From CAWGYT01 sp963826795 (GTDB lineage Bacteria > Planctomycetota > Planctomycetia > Pirellulales > Pirellulaceae), in assembly GCA_963826795.1 (NCBI GenBank), contig CAWGYT010000030.1:1-64000 (forward strand): a stretch of 64,000 nt of DNA, given 5' to 3'. Position 1 is the stretch's first letter. Every line of letters begins with the position of its first letter. Below the pieces are notes generated by a model, which saw nothing but the letters and a program-made list of their open reading frames with translations, did not search any database and was not told the origin of the DNA. Positions 38,130 to 47,044 of the stretch are shown here, one piece after another. A program made the position numbers and the translations under genes.

Positions 38130-38984
38130 ATGGGAAGCAAGATCTCAATCAACGTTTCACTCACCCTCGCTCAGCGAAAAGCGATCGCGGAAGTTGTTCC
38201 CGAGCTGACGGATCGCCTCAAATTGGGGGAAAAGAATCCTCGCGCGATCGCCTTCAGCTTGGATGACCTGGCAACGGTGAAGCAAAAGGCCAGCCAAGCC
38301 TTGCGTCGCACGGATAGCGGCCTGAAACGCAACTCGCTGCGACGCGTGATTGAAGCGGCGACCGATGCCATCGACGGAGCGAAAGGGATTGAATCCATCC
38401 CCGCCGCCATTCGGCTGTATCAGTTCCGCATCGCCCTGAACGAATCCGATCCGCCGATTTGGCGTCGAATTCAAATCAAAGACTGCACGCTGGACCGTCT
38501 GCACGAGCACATTCAGACGTCGATGGGGTGGACAAATTCACATCTCCATCAATTCGAGATCAATGGCGAACGCTATGGCGATCCGGAGTTGCTCGACGAC
38601 GGCTTTGCCGACTTTCATTGCGTTGATTCCACGGTGACGAAGATCAGCCAGGTCGTCCCCAAGAACGGCAACCGATTCCGATTTCTCTACGAATACGATT
38701 TCGGGGATGGCTGGGAGCACGAGGTGCTGTTCGAAGGGTGTCTCCGCGCGGAGAAGGGGGTCCGTTATCCGCTGTGTCTCGAGGGTGAGCGTTCGTGCCC
38801 GCCGGAAGATGTGGGCGGCGTCTGGGGATACAGTGAGTTTCTGGAAGCACTCGCCGATTCGTCGCACGAGAGCTACGACGACTACAAGGCGTGGGTGGGC
38901 GACTTCGATCCTGAGGCGTTTGATGCCGAGCGGGCGACGAAGGCGATGCGTCGAGGTCTACCCGACTGGAGACAGTATGAGTGA
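38130..38984 (+). CDS. plasmid pRiA4b ORF-3 family protein
   Basis: 284 residues. The N-terminal ~90 residues are helical and unique; the rest matches the pRiA4b ORF-3 family: LYQFRIALNESDPPIWRRIQI, TLDRLHEHIQTSMGWTNSHLHQFEINGERYGD, FLYEYDFGDGWEHEVLFE and RSCPPEDVGGVWGYSEFLEALAD. The family is widespread on plasmids and chromosomes and has no assigned reaction. The following gene overlaps its end by 8 bases, so they are translationally coupled. Confidence 0.9.
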   Translation: MGSKISINVSLTLAQRKAIAEVVPELTDRLKLGEKNPRAIAFSLDDLATVKQKASQALRRTDSGLKRNSLRRVIEAATDAIDGAKGIESIPAAIRLYQFRIALNESDPPIWRRIQIKDCTLDRLHEHIQTSMGWTNSHLHQFEINGERYGDPELLDDGFADFHCVDSTVTKISQVVPKNGNRFRFLYEYDFGDGWEHEVLFEGCLRAEKGVRYPLCLEGERSCPPEDVGGVWGYSEFLEALADSSHESYDDYKAWVGDFDPEAFDAERATKAMRRGLPDWRQYE

Positions 38985-39240
38985 CGGTCGGTCGCCGATC
39001 GAATCCTTGCGAAATCTCGGCCCCCAAAGCGGTCGTTGGCTGCGCGACGCCGGAATTCGCACGATCGCCGATTTGGAAAATGTGGGCCCCGTCGTTGCCT
39101 ATCGACTGGTACGACAACAAAACGCGGGAGCGAGTCTCAATCTTCTGTGGGCAATTGCCGCGGGTTTAAATGGTGAAGACTGGCGACAGCTGACCGAGGC
39201 AACAAAGTCGCGTCTCCTTCGGGAGTTGGATGACGATTGA
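38977..39240 (+). CDS. TfoX C-terminal-domain-like helix-hairpin-helix protein
   Basis: 87 residues: PIESLRNLGPQSGRWLRDAGIRTIADLENVGPVVAYRLVRQQNAGASLNLLWAIAAGLNGEDWRQLTEATKSRLLREL. This is the TfoX C-terminal fold, related to helix-hairpin-helix DNA-binding motifs (LRNLGP..GRWL..AGI.TI.DL..VG). It stands alone without the N-terminal TfoX domain, as in many bacteria. Starts inside the end of the pRiA4b-like gene. The DNA-binding role is inferred. Confidence 0.85.
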   Translation: MSDGRSPIESLRNLGPQSGRWLRDAGIRTIADLENVGPVVAYRLVRQQNAGASLNLLWAIAAGLNGEDWRQLTEATKSRLLRELDDD

Positions 39241-39356
39241 GCGACGGTTGGATGTCTCGCCGCGATGATCAAGAAGCCGATGTTCGGCCACCAAGTTGGC
39301 ATCGCATCTTCAGGATTCTGACCGCCAGTTATCCAGGCATACGCCACCAACACCGG

Positions 39357-39392
39357 ATGAACATGAACATGAACATGAACATGAACATGAAT
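39357..39392 (+). repeat. hexanucleotide repeat (ATGAAC)5 ATGAAT at a start codon
   Basis: Six direct units of 6 bp, each a potential ATG start in the same frame, followed by two more ATGs. The surrounding gene encodes the CIA30-like protein. Confidence 0.95.
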
Positions 39393-39962
39393 ATGATGCG
39401 GATGCCGATGCTGAAAGCTCTGACATGGACGATGCTCGCAGGAGGGACGTTGATGGCCGAGGACGGCGGCCGAGTGCTACTTCCTTTCGCTGGCCCGGAG
39501 GCGGCCCGCCAATGGCAGGCGGTCAATGACGGCGTCATGGGCGGAAAGTCCGATGGCCGTTTCACGCTGACGGAGGCGAAGACTCTGAAGTTCTTCGGAA
39601 CGCTCTCGCTGGAAAACAATGGCGGGTTTGCGTCCATCCGGTCAAAGTCCGCTTCGTTTGGCTTGCGGCCAGGCGATACGATTGTGGCCAGAGTTCGGGG
39701 CGATGGTCGCCCGTACACGCTTAACCTTTACGTCCCGCGTCGACTCGTCGCCTTCTCGTATCGCACCGAGTTCCAAACGAAGAAGGACGCATGGATTGAG
39801 GTCCGCTCGCCCTTGAATGAGTTCGTGGCAACGTCATTTGGCCGCGTCGTGCCGAACGCCGGCCCGGTCAATCCGGCCGAGGTGAACTCAATCGGCTTCT
39901 TGTTAAGCGACAAGCGGCCCGGTCCGTTCACACTTGAGATCGAGTGGATCAAAGCCGAGTGA
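39357..39962 (+). CDS. CIA30 family protein (NDUFAF1-like)
   Basis: 201 residues from the first ATG of a hexanucleotide repeat. After the repeat-encoded (Met-Asn)6 start comes a short hydrophobic signal (MLKALTWTMLAGGTLMA), then the CIA30 galactose-binding-like domain: FAGPEAARQWQAVNDGVMGGKSDGRF, FFGTLSLENNGGFASIRSK, VRGDGRPYTLNLYVPRR and VNSIGFLLSDKRPGPFTLEIEWI. In mitochondria the family assists complex I assembly; bacterial members are secreted or periplasmic and of unknown function. Any of several in-frame ATGs could be used. Confidence 0.85.
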   Translation: MNMNMNMNMNMNMMRMPMLKALTWTMLAGGTLMAEDGGRVLLPFAGPEAARQWQAVNDGVMGGKSDGRFTLTEAKTLKFFGTLSLENNGGFASIRSKSASFGLRPGDTIVARVRGDGRPYTLNLYVPRRLVAFSYRTEFQTKKDAWIEVRSPLNEFVATSFGRVVPNAGPVNPAEVNSIGFLLSDKRPGPFTLEIEWIKAE

Positions 39963-40321
39963 AAAAAGGGGTCAGGACTATTTTCGGTCGTCGACTGCGG
40001 GTGATGGGCGCTTCGCGCGGGCTAGAGGACGACACGACCAACTACGACACGATCCCAGACGTTTGATCTCTTCGTGACAGCTCACACCCAGGCCACGATT
40101 TCACGTTTTCTTCCGACATCCGCAGATCAATCGCGCGGCAGACGCGTTGGCGGCCGGCCGATGCGGGATTTAGCGGCGAACGAGAATCTCCCGCCGGCGA
40201 GCGGCGGGCATCTTGCCCTCGCAAGCAAGAATCCAGCCGAACAGGATTGGGACCCGACTCCTTTTCCCGGCCTGCCCCAATCTTGAGCTGTGCAACCGCT
40301 TAAGGGTGTCGTGAATATCGC
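39963..40321. other. intergenic, one REP-like hairpin
   Basis: Contains CCCGCCGGCGAGCGGCGGG at 40190-40208, a REP-like hairpin of the same stem as those at 10231 and 21449. No gene recognised. Confidence 0.55.
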
Positions 40322-40804
40322 CTATTCTGCCTCATTCGGTGCGTTGTCGGACGCGTCCCGCAAGTCGACCGGCTCGGAAAGCCAATCTTTCCAGATCCCA
40401 GAACGGACGGTCATGACGATCGCGAGCAAGTAGCCTGCCAGCACGTAGGTTAACGAGGCTACCGCGATGGCAATCGCTGCGGGTTGCTGCACAGGCCATA
40501 AGAACGGTGCAGCAATCGCGCCGATCATGCACAGGCCATCTTGCCAGGGTCGATCGAAGTACCGTTTCCACCAAGTCCGCGGAATCATCCGCACCTGCTC
40601 AGGCGTGACCGAGAATCGTCCATCGCGATCGGGTTCGCCCAGGTACTTCGTGATGGTTGGGCGATCCCACGTTCCGACCAGACTGGCAATGGTATCGAAT
40701 GAGGGCCGACCGGTGGCCAAGTCGCGCCGGTCATCCAGCGATCCGATCAAGGATGCACCGGCTCCGAGCACGACTACGATTGAGGCGACGATTATCCATG
40801 TCAT
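40322..40804 (-). CDS. small membrane protein, unknown
   Basis: 160 residues with three hydrophobic segments: MTWIIVASIVVVLGAGASLIG at the N-terminus, DGLCMIGAIAAPFLWPV and AIAIAVASLTYVLAGYLLAIVMTV. The middle soluble loop (RPTITKYLGEPDRDGRFSVTPEQVRMIPRTWWKRYFDRPWQ) is well formed. I recognise no family. It starts 29 bases after the rbsC stop codon on the same strand and may be the last gene of that operon, but nothing ties it to sugar transport. Confidence 0.6.
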   Translation of the reverse strand: MTWIIVASIVVVLGAGASLIGSLDDRRDLATGRPSFDTIASLVGTWDRPTITKYLGEPDRDGRFSVTPEQVRMIPRTWWKRYFDRPWQDGLCMIGAIAAPFLWPVQQPAAIAIAVASLTYVLAGYLLAIVMTVRSGIWKDWLSEPVDLRDASDNAPNEAE

Positions 40805-40833
40805 CTTGGGACGGTCCTTGTGCGACGAGCGAC

Positions 40834-41787
40834 TTAGTCGATTACCAGACGGCGACGAGTGGCATCCAGCACGACGGCGATCACGATGACGGCTCCTGTA
40901 ATGATCTGTTTCTGCGCGTCCGAGACACCCACCTGGGCGAGGCCTGTCTGGAGGACGGCGATGATCAGGACTCCGAGAAACGAACTCACTACGCTACCCC
41001 GGCCTCCCATCAAGCTCGTGCCACCAATCACACAGGCGGCGATAGCTGCGAGTTCGATTCCGATGGCTGCGTTCGGGTCGGCGCTGGAGAGGCGAGACGT
41101 CTGAGCGACTCCGGCCAGTCCGCTTAGGACACCACTGATCACGAACACGGTAACGGCGTACGGGGCGGAACGGATGCCAGACATACGGACTGCCTGGACG
41201 TTTGCTCCGATCGCAAGACAATACCTTCCGAACACCGTGCGAGTCAGCAGCAACTGAGCTCCGATCACACTTAGAATTGCAAACAGGCAGGCGGGTGACA
41301 ACAGGATTCCCGGCAGCGGCTCACCAATTGCCTCAACCGCGGCCCCGATGTATTTCGTTTGCGAATCGGTGACGACTTTGGTCGCTCCACGCGCCAGTTC
41401 GAGCATTCCCAGAGTGACGATAAAAGACGGGATCCCGAAGCCGATCGAGACGAGTCCGTTGAAAAGACCGCACGCGGCGGCGGTGAGAATACCGACCGGA
41501 ATCGCCGCCCAGAGGGACCAACCGTGGTCCACCATCAGCGTGCCCAGAACCGCCGAGGAGAGCGCCAGCACGGCTCCGACGGACAGGTCGATGCCTCCGA
41601 TGATCAGCACAAGCGTCATGCCGACGGCGACGAGTGTCAAGTCGGGAATCTGATTCGCGATGGACACCAGCGTTGATTTCTGAAAGAAATTCTCACTGCG
41701 CAAGCTGAAGGCTGCGACCAGCAACAGAAGCACCGTGACCAGCCCGACGTACTGCAGGAACGCGTGCGCAACTCTTCGGCGGCTCAT
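40834..41787 (-). CDS. rbsC: ribose-type sugar ABC transporter permease
   Basis: About 317 residues, the usual size of RbsC/BPD_transp_2 permeases, with eight or more hydrophobic segments and the family blocks TLVAVGMTLVLIIGGIDLSVGAVLALSSAV, GFGIPSFIVTLGMLELARG, GRYCLAIGANVQAVRMSGI and AAIAACVIGGTSLMGGRGSVVSSFLGVLI. Imports ribose or a related pentose together with RbsB. The ATG at 41787 has AGAGG upstream; a GTG at 41832 overlaps the rbsB stop and is the alternative. No ATP-binding protein gene (RbsA) is in the window. Confidence 0.92.
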   Translation of the reverse strand: MSRRRVAHAFLQYVGLVTVLLLLVAAFSLRSENFFQKSTLVSIANQIPDLTLVAVGMTLVLIIGGIDLSVGAVLALSSAVLGTLMVDHGWSLWAAIPVGILTAAACGLFNGLVSIGFGIPSFIVTLGMLELARGATKVVTDSQTKYIGAAVEAIGEPLPGILLSPACLFAILSVIGAQLLLTRTVFGRYCLAIGANVQAVRMSGIRSAPYAVTVFVISGVLSGLAGVAQTSRLSSADPNAAIGIELAAIAACVIGGTSLMGGRGSVVSSFLGVLIIAVLQTGLAQVGVSDAQKQIITGAVIVIAVVLDATRRRLVID

Positions 41788-41808
41788 CGTTCCGGTACCT
41801 CTCGTTCC

Positions 41809-41832
41809 GTGAACGTCGACGTTGACGTTCAC
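41809..41832. repeat. perfect inverted repeat between rbsB and rbsC
   Basis: GTGAACGTC and GACGTTCAC (9 bp each) separated by 6 bases, lying between the rbsB stop and the rbsC start. Could form an mRNA hairpin that changes relative expression of the two genes. Confidence 0.6.
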
Positions 41833-42806
41833 AGGCCCAGCGTCTCGGCGGTAACGAGGTCGACGGGTGTTTCGACATCGTTCGGCACTGCACTCGGATC
41901 AGCCAACATCGTGAGGGCGGCTTCGATTCCGAACACTGCCAGCAGATCGCCGTGCTGGTCGGCGGTGGCCAGGACCTTTCCTTCGCGGATGGCTGTTTGA
42001 ATGGCCGAGATGTTATCAAAGCCCACGATCAGAATCTCGCCGGCCCGGCCCGCGCTTTTGACGGCGGCGATCGCCCCCAGGGCCATGCTGTCATTCGCGG
42101 CGAGGACCGCCTTGATCTCGGAATGCTCGCTGAGCATTGACGCCGCGATCGTGTTGGCTTTGCTCATTTCCCATTCGGCGGACTGGCTGTCAGCGATGTG
42201 GATTCCCGCCTGCCGCATCGCCGCTGCAAACCCTTCACGTCGTTGGACTCCATTGTACGAAGTGCGGATGCCTTCCAAGATCGCGACGGCATCGCCGGGA
42301 GTCAGCTTCGAAGCCAGGTAGTCGCCCACCTGCTTGGCTCCCGCTCGATTGTCGGGTCCGACGAAGGGGATCGTGATCTTTTCTTGCTGCAGCACGTCGG
42401 CATCGAGTCGGTTGTCGATGTTCACGATCACGATACCCGCTTGCTGAGCTCGCCGCAGAGCGGGCACGAGGGCTTTCGAGTCGGCTGGCGCGATCACAAT
42501 CGCATCGACACCCATGGCAACCATTTCCTCAACCAACGCGACTTGGCGGCTTAAGTCACGCTCGTCCTTGATGCCATTGACGATCAGCTCGTACTGATCC
42601 AGGTGGCTGAGATGGTGTTCCTTGGCTCCCTCGGCCATGGTTGAAAAAAACTCGTTCGCCAGGGACTTCATGATGAGGGCCACCCGCGGCTTGCCGATTT
42701 GGTGCGGGCGGTCGGAAGCCGCCCGCTCGGACTCCTGCGAAGGTGTCGAACTGCCTGACGTGCAGCCGAGGAGCAGCAGTGCGAAGCAGGGAAGCAGACG
42801 TCTCAT
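41829..42806 (-). CDS. rbsB: ribose-type substrate-binding lipoprotein
   Basis: 325 residues. Lipoprotein signal MRRLLPCFALLLLGC (lipobox LLLG-C), then a type 1 periplasmic binding fold: VALIMKSLANEFFSTMAEGAKEH, DAIVIAPADSKALVPALRRAQQAGIVIVNIDNRLD, GPDNRAGAKQVGDYLASKL, ILEGIRTSYNGVQRREGFAAAMRQAG and AVLAANDSMALGAIAAVKSAG. These are the ribose/galactose-binding (Peripla_BP_4) blocks. Overlaps the rbsK stop by 4 bases (ATGA). Confidence 0.92.
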   Translation of the reverse strand: MRRLLPCFALLLLGCTSGSSTPSQESERAASDRPHQIGKPRVALIMKSLANEFFSTMAEGAKEHHLSHLDQYELIVNGIKDERDLSRQVALVEEMVAMGVDAIVIAPADSKALVPALRRAQQAGIVIVNIDNRLDADVLQQEKITIPFVGPDNRAGAKQVGDYLASKLTPGDAVAILEGIRTSYNGVQRREGFAAAMRQAGIHIADSQSAEWEMSKANTIAASMLSEHSEIKAVLAANDSMALGAIAAVKSAGRAGEILIVGFDNISAIQTAIREGKVLATADQHGDLLAVFGIEAALTMLADPSAVPNDVETPVDLVTAETLGL

Positions 42807-43735
42807 GATGGAATCCTTCCAAGCTGTTGGATTTCGTCTCGTGTCGCCATCCCAGGTTGCGCTCCTTCGCGAGTTGCGGCAAGTGCGCCGGCAGCATTTG
42901 CCAGCCGCACGGCCGTTGCGAGGTCGGCTTCTTCTGCCCAGAAGACGGCCAATGCCCCGGCGAAGGCGTCCCCCGCGGCGGTTGTATCAACGGCCGTGAC
43001 CGGGAAGGACGCAATTATTTCCGATTTCTCTTCGTTCAACAAGAAAGTCCCGCGGGGTCCCAGCGTGAGGGCCACATTGCGTGCGCCCCGCCGATGCAAC
43101 TCGCGTGCGGTCAATTCGACCTGATCCACGCGATCGCCGCCGATTCCCACGATCGCCGCCGCCTCGGTCTCGTTGGGGCAGATCAAATCGACGTCCAGTA
43201 GCGGCGCAGGACAGGCGGCCGGGGCCGGTGCCGGGTCGAGAATGATTCGCACCTTGGCGGCCCGGGCGATTTCGAGTGCGGCCAGGACCGTGGAAAGGGG
43301 CACTTCCAGTTGGACCAGCAAGACGTCACTCGCTTCGATCACGGCCTGCGCCGCCTGAACATCGGCGACGCTCAGCCGGGCGTTCGCGTTGGGCACGACG
43401 AGGATCGAGTTTTGCCCACTCCGCTCAACCGCGACAACGGCCAGTCCGCTGGCACAATCTTCAGTCGCCAAAATCGATTCGCAGTTGATCCCTTCCCGCT
43501 GGAGGTTCGCCACCAAGCGACTGGAAAACGCGTCGTCGCCAACGCGACCGATCAGGCTGACGTCGCCCCCGGCGCGCGCCGCGGCGACGGCCTGGTTGGC
43601 GCCCTTTCCCCCGCAAATCTCCCGCGACGTTTCGGCCAGTCGCGTCTCGCCTGGGCGAGGAAGCACGTCGCATCGAACGACCAGATCCATGTTGATCGAG
43701 CCCAGAACGGTGATGCGAGGCGCGCGAGGGTTCAT
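42803..43735 (-). CDS. rbsK: ribokinase
   Basis: 310 residues. Phosphorylates ribose at C5 with ATP. PfkB-family signatures: VLGSINMDLVVRCDVLPRPGET at the N-terminus, the substrate motif GGKGANQAVAAARAGG (42-57), and the catalytic motif DTTAAGDAFAGAL with the aspartate base. Other blocks, LILDPAPAP-like (IILDPAPAP) and CPNETEA, are typical of RbsK. Start is 15 bases after the nucleoside hydrolase stop. Confidence 0.94.
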   Translation of the reverse strand: MNPRAPRITVLGSINMDLVVRCDVLPRPGETRLAETSREICGGKGANQAVAAARAGGDVSLIGRVGDDAFSSRLVANLQREGINCESILATEDCASGLAVVAVERSGQNSILVVPNANARLSVADVQAAQAVIEASDVLLVQLEVPLSTVLAALEIARAAKVRIILDPAPAPAACPAPLLDVDLICPNETEAAAIVGIGGDRVDQVELTARELHRRGARNVALTLGPRGTFLLNEEKSEIIASFPVTAVDTTAAGDAFAGALAVFWAEEADLATAVRLANAAGALAATREGAQPGMATRDEIQQLGRIPS

Positions 43736-43749
43736 CGCTTGGCCTTGAG

Positions 43750-44808
43750 TTATTGAGCGACGCCTGAATCTCGCACCTTCAGGGGCGGTTGGCTCGAGAG
43801 CAACTGCAGCGACTCCAACGTGCGGCGTTTGTCCTCGTTGATCACTAAAATGCGATCTCGACCCTCGGCGGCTTCCACAAACGTTGTCAGTCCGTTGTCA
43901 GCGACGGTCACTCGGCCAGGCTGCGAGACGCCGAAGTAGGCTCGGTCGGGGCGGATCGCGTAGAGCACACTGGTCAAGTCCCACGTCGGGCGATCATGAG
44001 GTGGCGGGCTGTAACGGACGTAGGCTTCGGCCAGCGGATGATGCGTCACGTAGGCGAAGTCGCGCTCGATGCTCTGGTGAGGATAGGCAAGTGCCAAGCC
44101 GATTTCAAAGCCACTCCAGACGATCGGCGTGGGCCACTCTGCGGCAAGCTTCTGGGCGGACGCGACGTCCATCACAATATTGTATTCCCTGTGGTCGTAA
44201 GGTTGCCCCTGATCACCGATGATCTGCGTGAAGGCGCCCGCCATGATCGACAGCAGACGGACCTTGCGTCGGACCAGATCGATCCCTGCCAGCGGGCTGT
44301 GGCCATCCGGCTTGGATTTGAGCAAGTCGGCCAAATTCGTCGAGAACCCGACCTGAGCGATCACGACGGACGCGTCATCGGCGCCCGCCAGGGTCGCGCG
44401 AAGCACATCGACCGCCGGCGGCGCCTCAGTGCCCGAGAGCAAATCGTGCGGATAGCGCAGCTGGCCCTGATCCCGCTCGTTGGCCAAGCCCAGGAACTTC
44501 CCCACCTCGTTGGTGACACCGCTTCGGCAGACGCCGATCGGTATGTCGCCTCGACCGTAAAACGTGTTGACCGCATCGACGAACGGGGCGGCAAGCTCGT
44601 GGTCCTTGGTGATCGTCACGGCCAAGAGTCGGCATTCCGCGCGAGATTGCAGCGCATGGATCACGCCCAACGCTAGCGCATCGTCGACGTCATTGCCGAT
44701 GTCCGTATCAAAAATCAGCGGAATCGGTCGTGTCGGTTCGACGGCGAACAACGTCGCGCCGCTCCACAGCAAACCCACTGCGGCAGCAACCCAGTAGCAC
44801 GCCTTCAT
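43750..44808 (-). CDS. nucleoside hydrolase, exported
   Basis: 352 residues with a signal peptide (YWVAAAVGLLWSGATLFA). The family's metal-binding motif is at FDTDIGNDVDDALAL, and SIMAGAF and HHPLAEAYVRY match later conserved blocks. Nucleoside hydrolases split the N-glycosidic bond, giving ribose and a base. Exported forms act outside the cytoplasm. It is the first gene of the nucleoside hydrolase-rbsK-rbsB-rbsC run, so the ribose it releases can be imported and phosphorylated. Confidence 0.9.
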   Translation of the reverse strand: MKACYWVAAAVGLLWSGATLFAVEPTRPIPLIFDTDIGNDVDDALALGVIHALQSRAECRLLAVTITKDHELAAPFVDAVNTFYGRGDIPIGVCRSGVTNEVGKFLGLANERDQGQLRYPHDLLSGTEAPPAVDVLRATLAGADDASVVIAQVGFSTNLADLLKSKPDGHSPLAGIDLVRRKVRLLSIMAGAFTQIIGDQGQPYDHREYNIVMDVASAQKLAAEWPTPIVWSGFEIGLALAYPHQSIERDFAYVTHHPLAEAYVRYSPPPHDRPTWDLTSVLYAIRPDRAYFGVSQPGRVTVADNGLTTFVEAAEGRDRILVINEDKRRTLESLQLLSSQPPLKVRDSGVAQ

Positions 44809-44847
44809 CGGAAGTACCTTCGGTCGAGGGGGCAGATTCGGGCACTC

Positions 44848-46815
44848 CTACCGCCGAGACCTTCGTGACGGCACGGAGATCAGGATGCCGAGAGTGAGCA
44901 GCACGAACCCGACGGGTTCGGGAACCGCGTTTATAGCAGGCCTCACTCCTTCTTCGTATCCGCCATCCTGGAATGCCTCGACTAAGTCGGAACTGTCGAA
45001 TTGCATGTCGCCAGTCCAATCGCCCGTCGCCCAAGTAGCCGGCTCACCGGTTTCGTACGTGCCGGCCTGAAAGACATCCACCAGGTCGGACGAGTTGAAC
45101 TCTCCGTCCAAATCGGCGTCGCCCATCCAGGTGTGCTTGTATTGCTTGACCCAGATCGTGCGATCCGCCAAGTCAACTACGCCATCGCCGTTTTCGTCGA
45201 ACGGCTGCAGCGGACCATTGTCCTTAATGGCCTGGCTTTGAAGATCCAAGTCGGCGACCGTCAATTGACCGTCTTCATTATAGTCACCCGCACCGCCCAG
45301 GTTGATCGCATCCGGTCCGGCTAGAAAATTACCGTACACCTCGCCTGGCGTGAGCGGATAGCTGTAGAGACGGAATTCGTCGTAGCTCCCAACGTACATC
45401 GTGTCGCCCCATTGTGAGCGACCCAACCAATTGTTCACGTCGTCCATTTCGGACAGCTCGAAGTGGAGATCGTTCTCCCCGACGAGCTCGCCGTCGACGT
45501 ACATCGAAACGACGGCCTCGTCGCCATTCCAGACAACGGTCACGAGCTTCTCCTCGCCCGGTGCCAACGTCGACGTATCCTCAACGATCCGCTCGTTGGC
45601 CTCAGGCCCCAACCGATAGCCGAGCCGCGTCGAGGTATTGCCGCCAAAGGGTGACAAGAAGATGTAGGTGCTGTTTGGGGCTCCTCCCGACGTGTCCTCG
45701 CCCGCGTCGCTATTGCCGAAGTCGAAGACGCGCTGCCACCAACCGGGCGAAGTGCCGTCCCAGGTGGTCCAGGCTTCGAACGTCGCGTTGGATCCCAAGC
45801 CAGAAATGATTCCGTTGGGAAGATCAACGTAATCGCCGTCTTCATTGTTCGAGTTTTCGACGCCCGTATTGCCCAGGACGACGGCGCCGCCAGAATACGC
45901 CGCATTTCCCGTGTTGTTGACCAAGGTGCCATTCGCGCCACTCACGGAGTCGTCCGCGTTGCCATCGAAGCTATATCGATGAACTGGCCCCGATGAGAGC
46001 GGAGTGGGAGTCGGCATCGACTTCGGGGGACTGACGAAGATTGACTTCTCTTCATCGTAGTTGGCTTGAATCTGAGCGTCCGTGAGGACTTCGTCATGGA
46101 TACGGACGCGCCCGATGGCGAGCGTTCCCCGAATTCCCGCTGTCAAATCGAAGTCATTGTCCCACTGCGAGGCGATGGCAATCGGCGGCAATTCGTACGT
46201 GTTCAGCTCGATGCCAAAGTCCTCCAACACGTTCTCCTCGTTCCACAACACGCCATCCGAGTAGACGCGCGTCGTATCCTCATCAAACGTATAGACCAAG
46301 TGGTGCCATTGGTTCGCCTCCGGCGCACCGCCCGTCCAGCTATTGTCGATCCATCCGATATCCGGCCCACCTCCACCCCAGTGGCCCACGGCGCCCCATT
46401 CACCTCGAAACCCGTAGTTAAAGGACATGTTAGTACCGTCCGGGCCACCGCGATGCCCCCACGACACGAGTGTCTCTTCCTGGCTAATCATGGGATTCAG
46501 CGCCCAGACCTCGATCGACCTTGTTGGACTGGGGCCGGTCAGCCCGAGCGGAGCCGAATCCAGGCCCATGAAAGCCGATGCTCCGTCAAAAAAAATCGCC
46601 GGAGTCGTTTCGACGAAACCTTTCGTCGGCGTCCCGACGGCCTCGAAATCGGTATACGTCCCAGCATTCGACCACATCGGGTCTCCGTCTCCGTACGTCG
46701 CGGCGTCGAGGTCGACGAACAACTCGCCAGCAATTTCGATCGCCGCAAGCGGATAAGTCGCAAGGCATAGCACGATCAGGCTCACCACGCTGCGAAAAAT
46801 ATCAACACGTTTCAT
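44848..46815 (-). CDS. secreted LamG/dockerin-like/PEP-CTERM protein
   Basis: About 655 residues. Signal peptide (DIFRSVVSLIVLCLATYPLAA), two LamG/concanavalin-like domains (WHHLVYTFDEDTTRVYSDGVLW region; YSFDGNADDSVSGANGTLVNNTG through YVGSYDEFRLYSYPLTPGEV), dockerin-like calcium repeats (DYNEDGQLTVADLDLQSQAI, DENGDGVVDLADRTIW, DADLDGEFNSSDLVDVF, DWTGDMQFDSSDLVEAF) and a C-terminal PEP-CTERM sorting signal (AVPEPVGFVLLTLGILI then SRRSRR). Surface or exported polysaccharide-binding role inferred. Start 46815 chosen for a better-spaced GAGGG; 46827 is possible. Confidence 0.88.
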   Translation of the reverse strand: MKRVDIFRSVVSLIVLCLATYPLAAIEIAGELFVDLDAATYGDGDPMWSNAGTYTDFEAVGTPTKGFVETTPAIFFDGASAFMGLDSAPLGLTGPSPTRSIEVWALNPMISQEETLVSWGHRGGPDGTNMSFNYGFRGEWGAVGHWGGGGPDIGWIDNSWTGGAPEANQWHHLVYTFDEDTTRVYSDGVLWNEENVLEDFGIELNTYELPPIAIASQWDNDFDLTAGIRGTLAIGRVRIHDEVLTDAQIQANYDEEKSIFVSPPKSMPTPTPLSSGPVHRYSFDGNADDSVSGANGTLVNNTGNAAYSGGAVVLGNTGVENSNNEDGDYVDLPNGIISGLGSNATFEAWTTWDGTSPGWWQRVFDFGNSDAGEDTSGGAPNSTYIFLSPFGGNTSTRLGYRLGPEANERIVEDTSTLAPGEEKLVTVVWNGDEAVVSMYVDGELVGENDLHFELSEMDDVNNWLGRSQWGDTMYVGSYDEFRLYSYPLTPGEVYGNFLAGPDAINLGGAGDYNEDGQLTVADLDLQSQAIKDNGPLQPFDENGDGVVDLADRTIWVKQYKHTWMGDADLDGEFNSSDLVDVFQAGTYETGEPATWATGDWTGDMQFDSSDLVEAFQDGGYEEGVRPAINAVPEPVGFVLLTLGILISVPSRRSRR

Positions 46816-47044
46816 ATCCGCCCTCATGTTTGCCGGAGTCCACCTTGATTTGGATAATCTCGAGCCAGTTCGAACACGGCGGTCCGTTTCGCTCCGGCAT
46901 TTGAGCGAGAAATTCGCCGCTCGAATCGTGTCTCGTTACCGTTCCCCGGACACTGTTTCGAGCATGAGGATACGCGAACGGATGCGAGATTGCAAGTTTT
47001 GCAGCGTGGGCAGGCCCTTTCGGTCATTCCGTCAACGCTCGACC

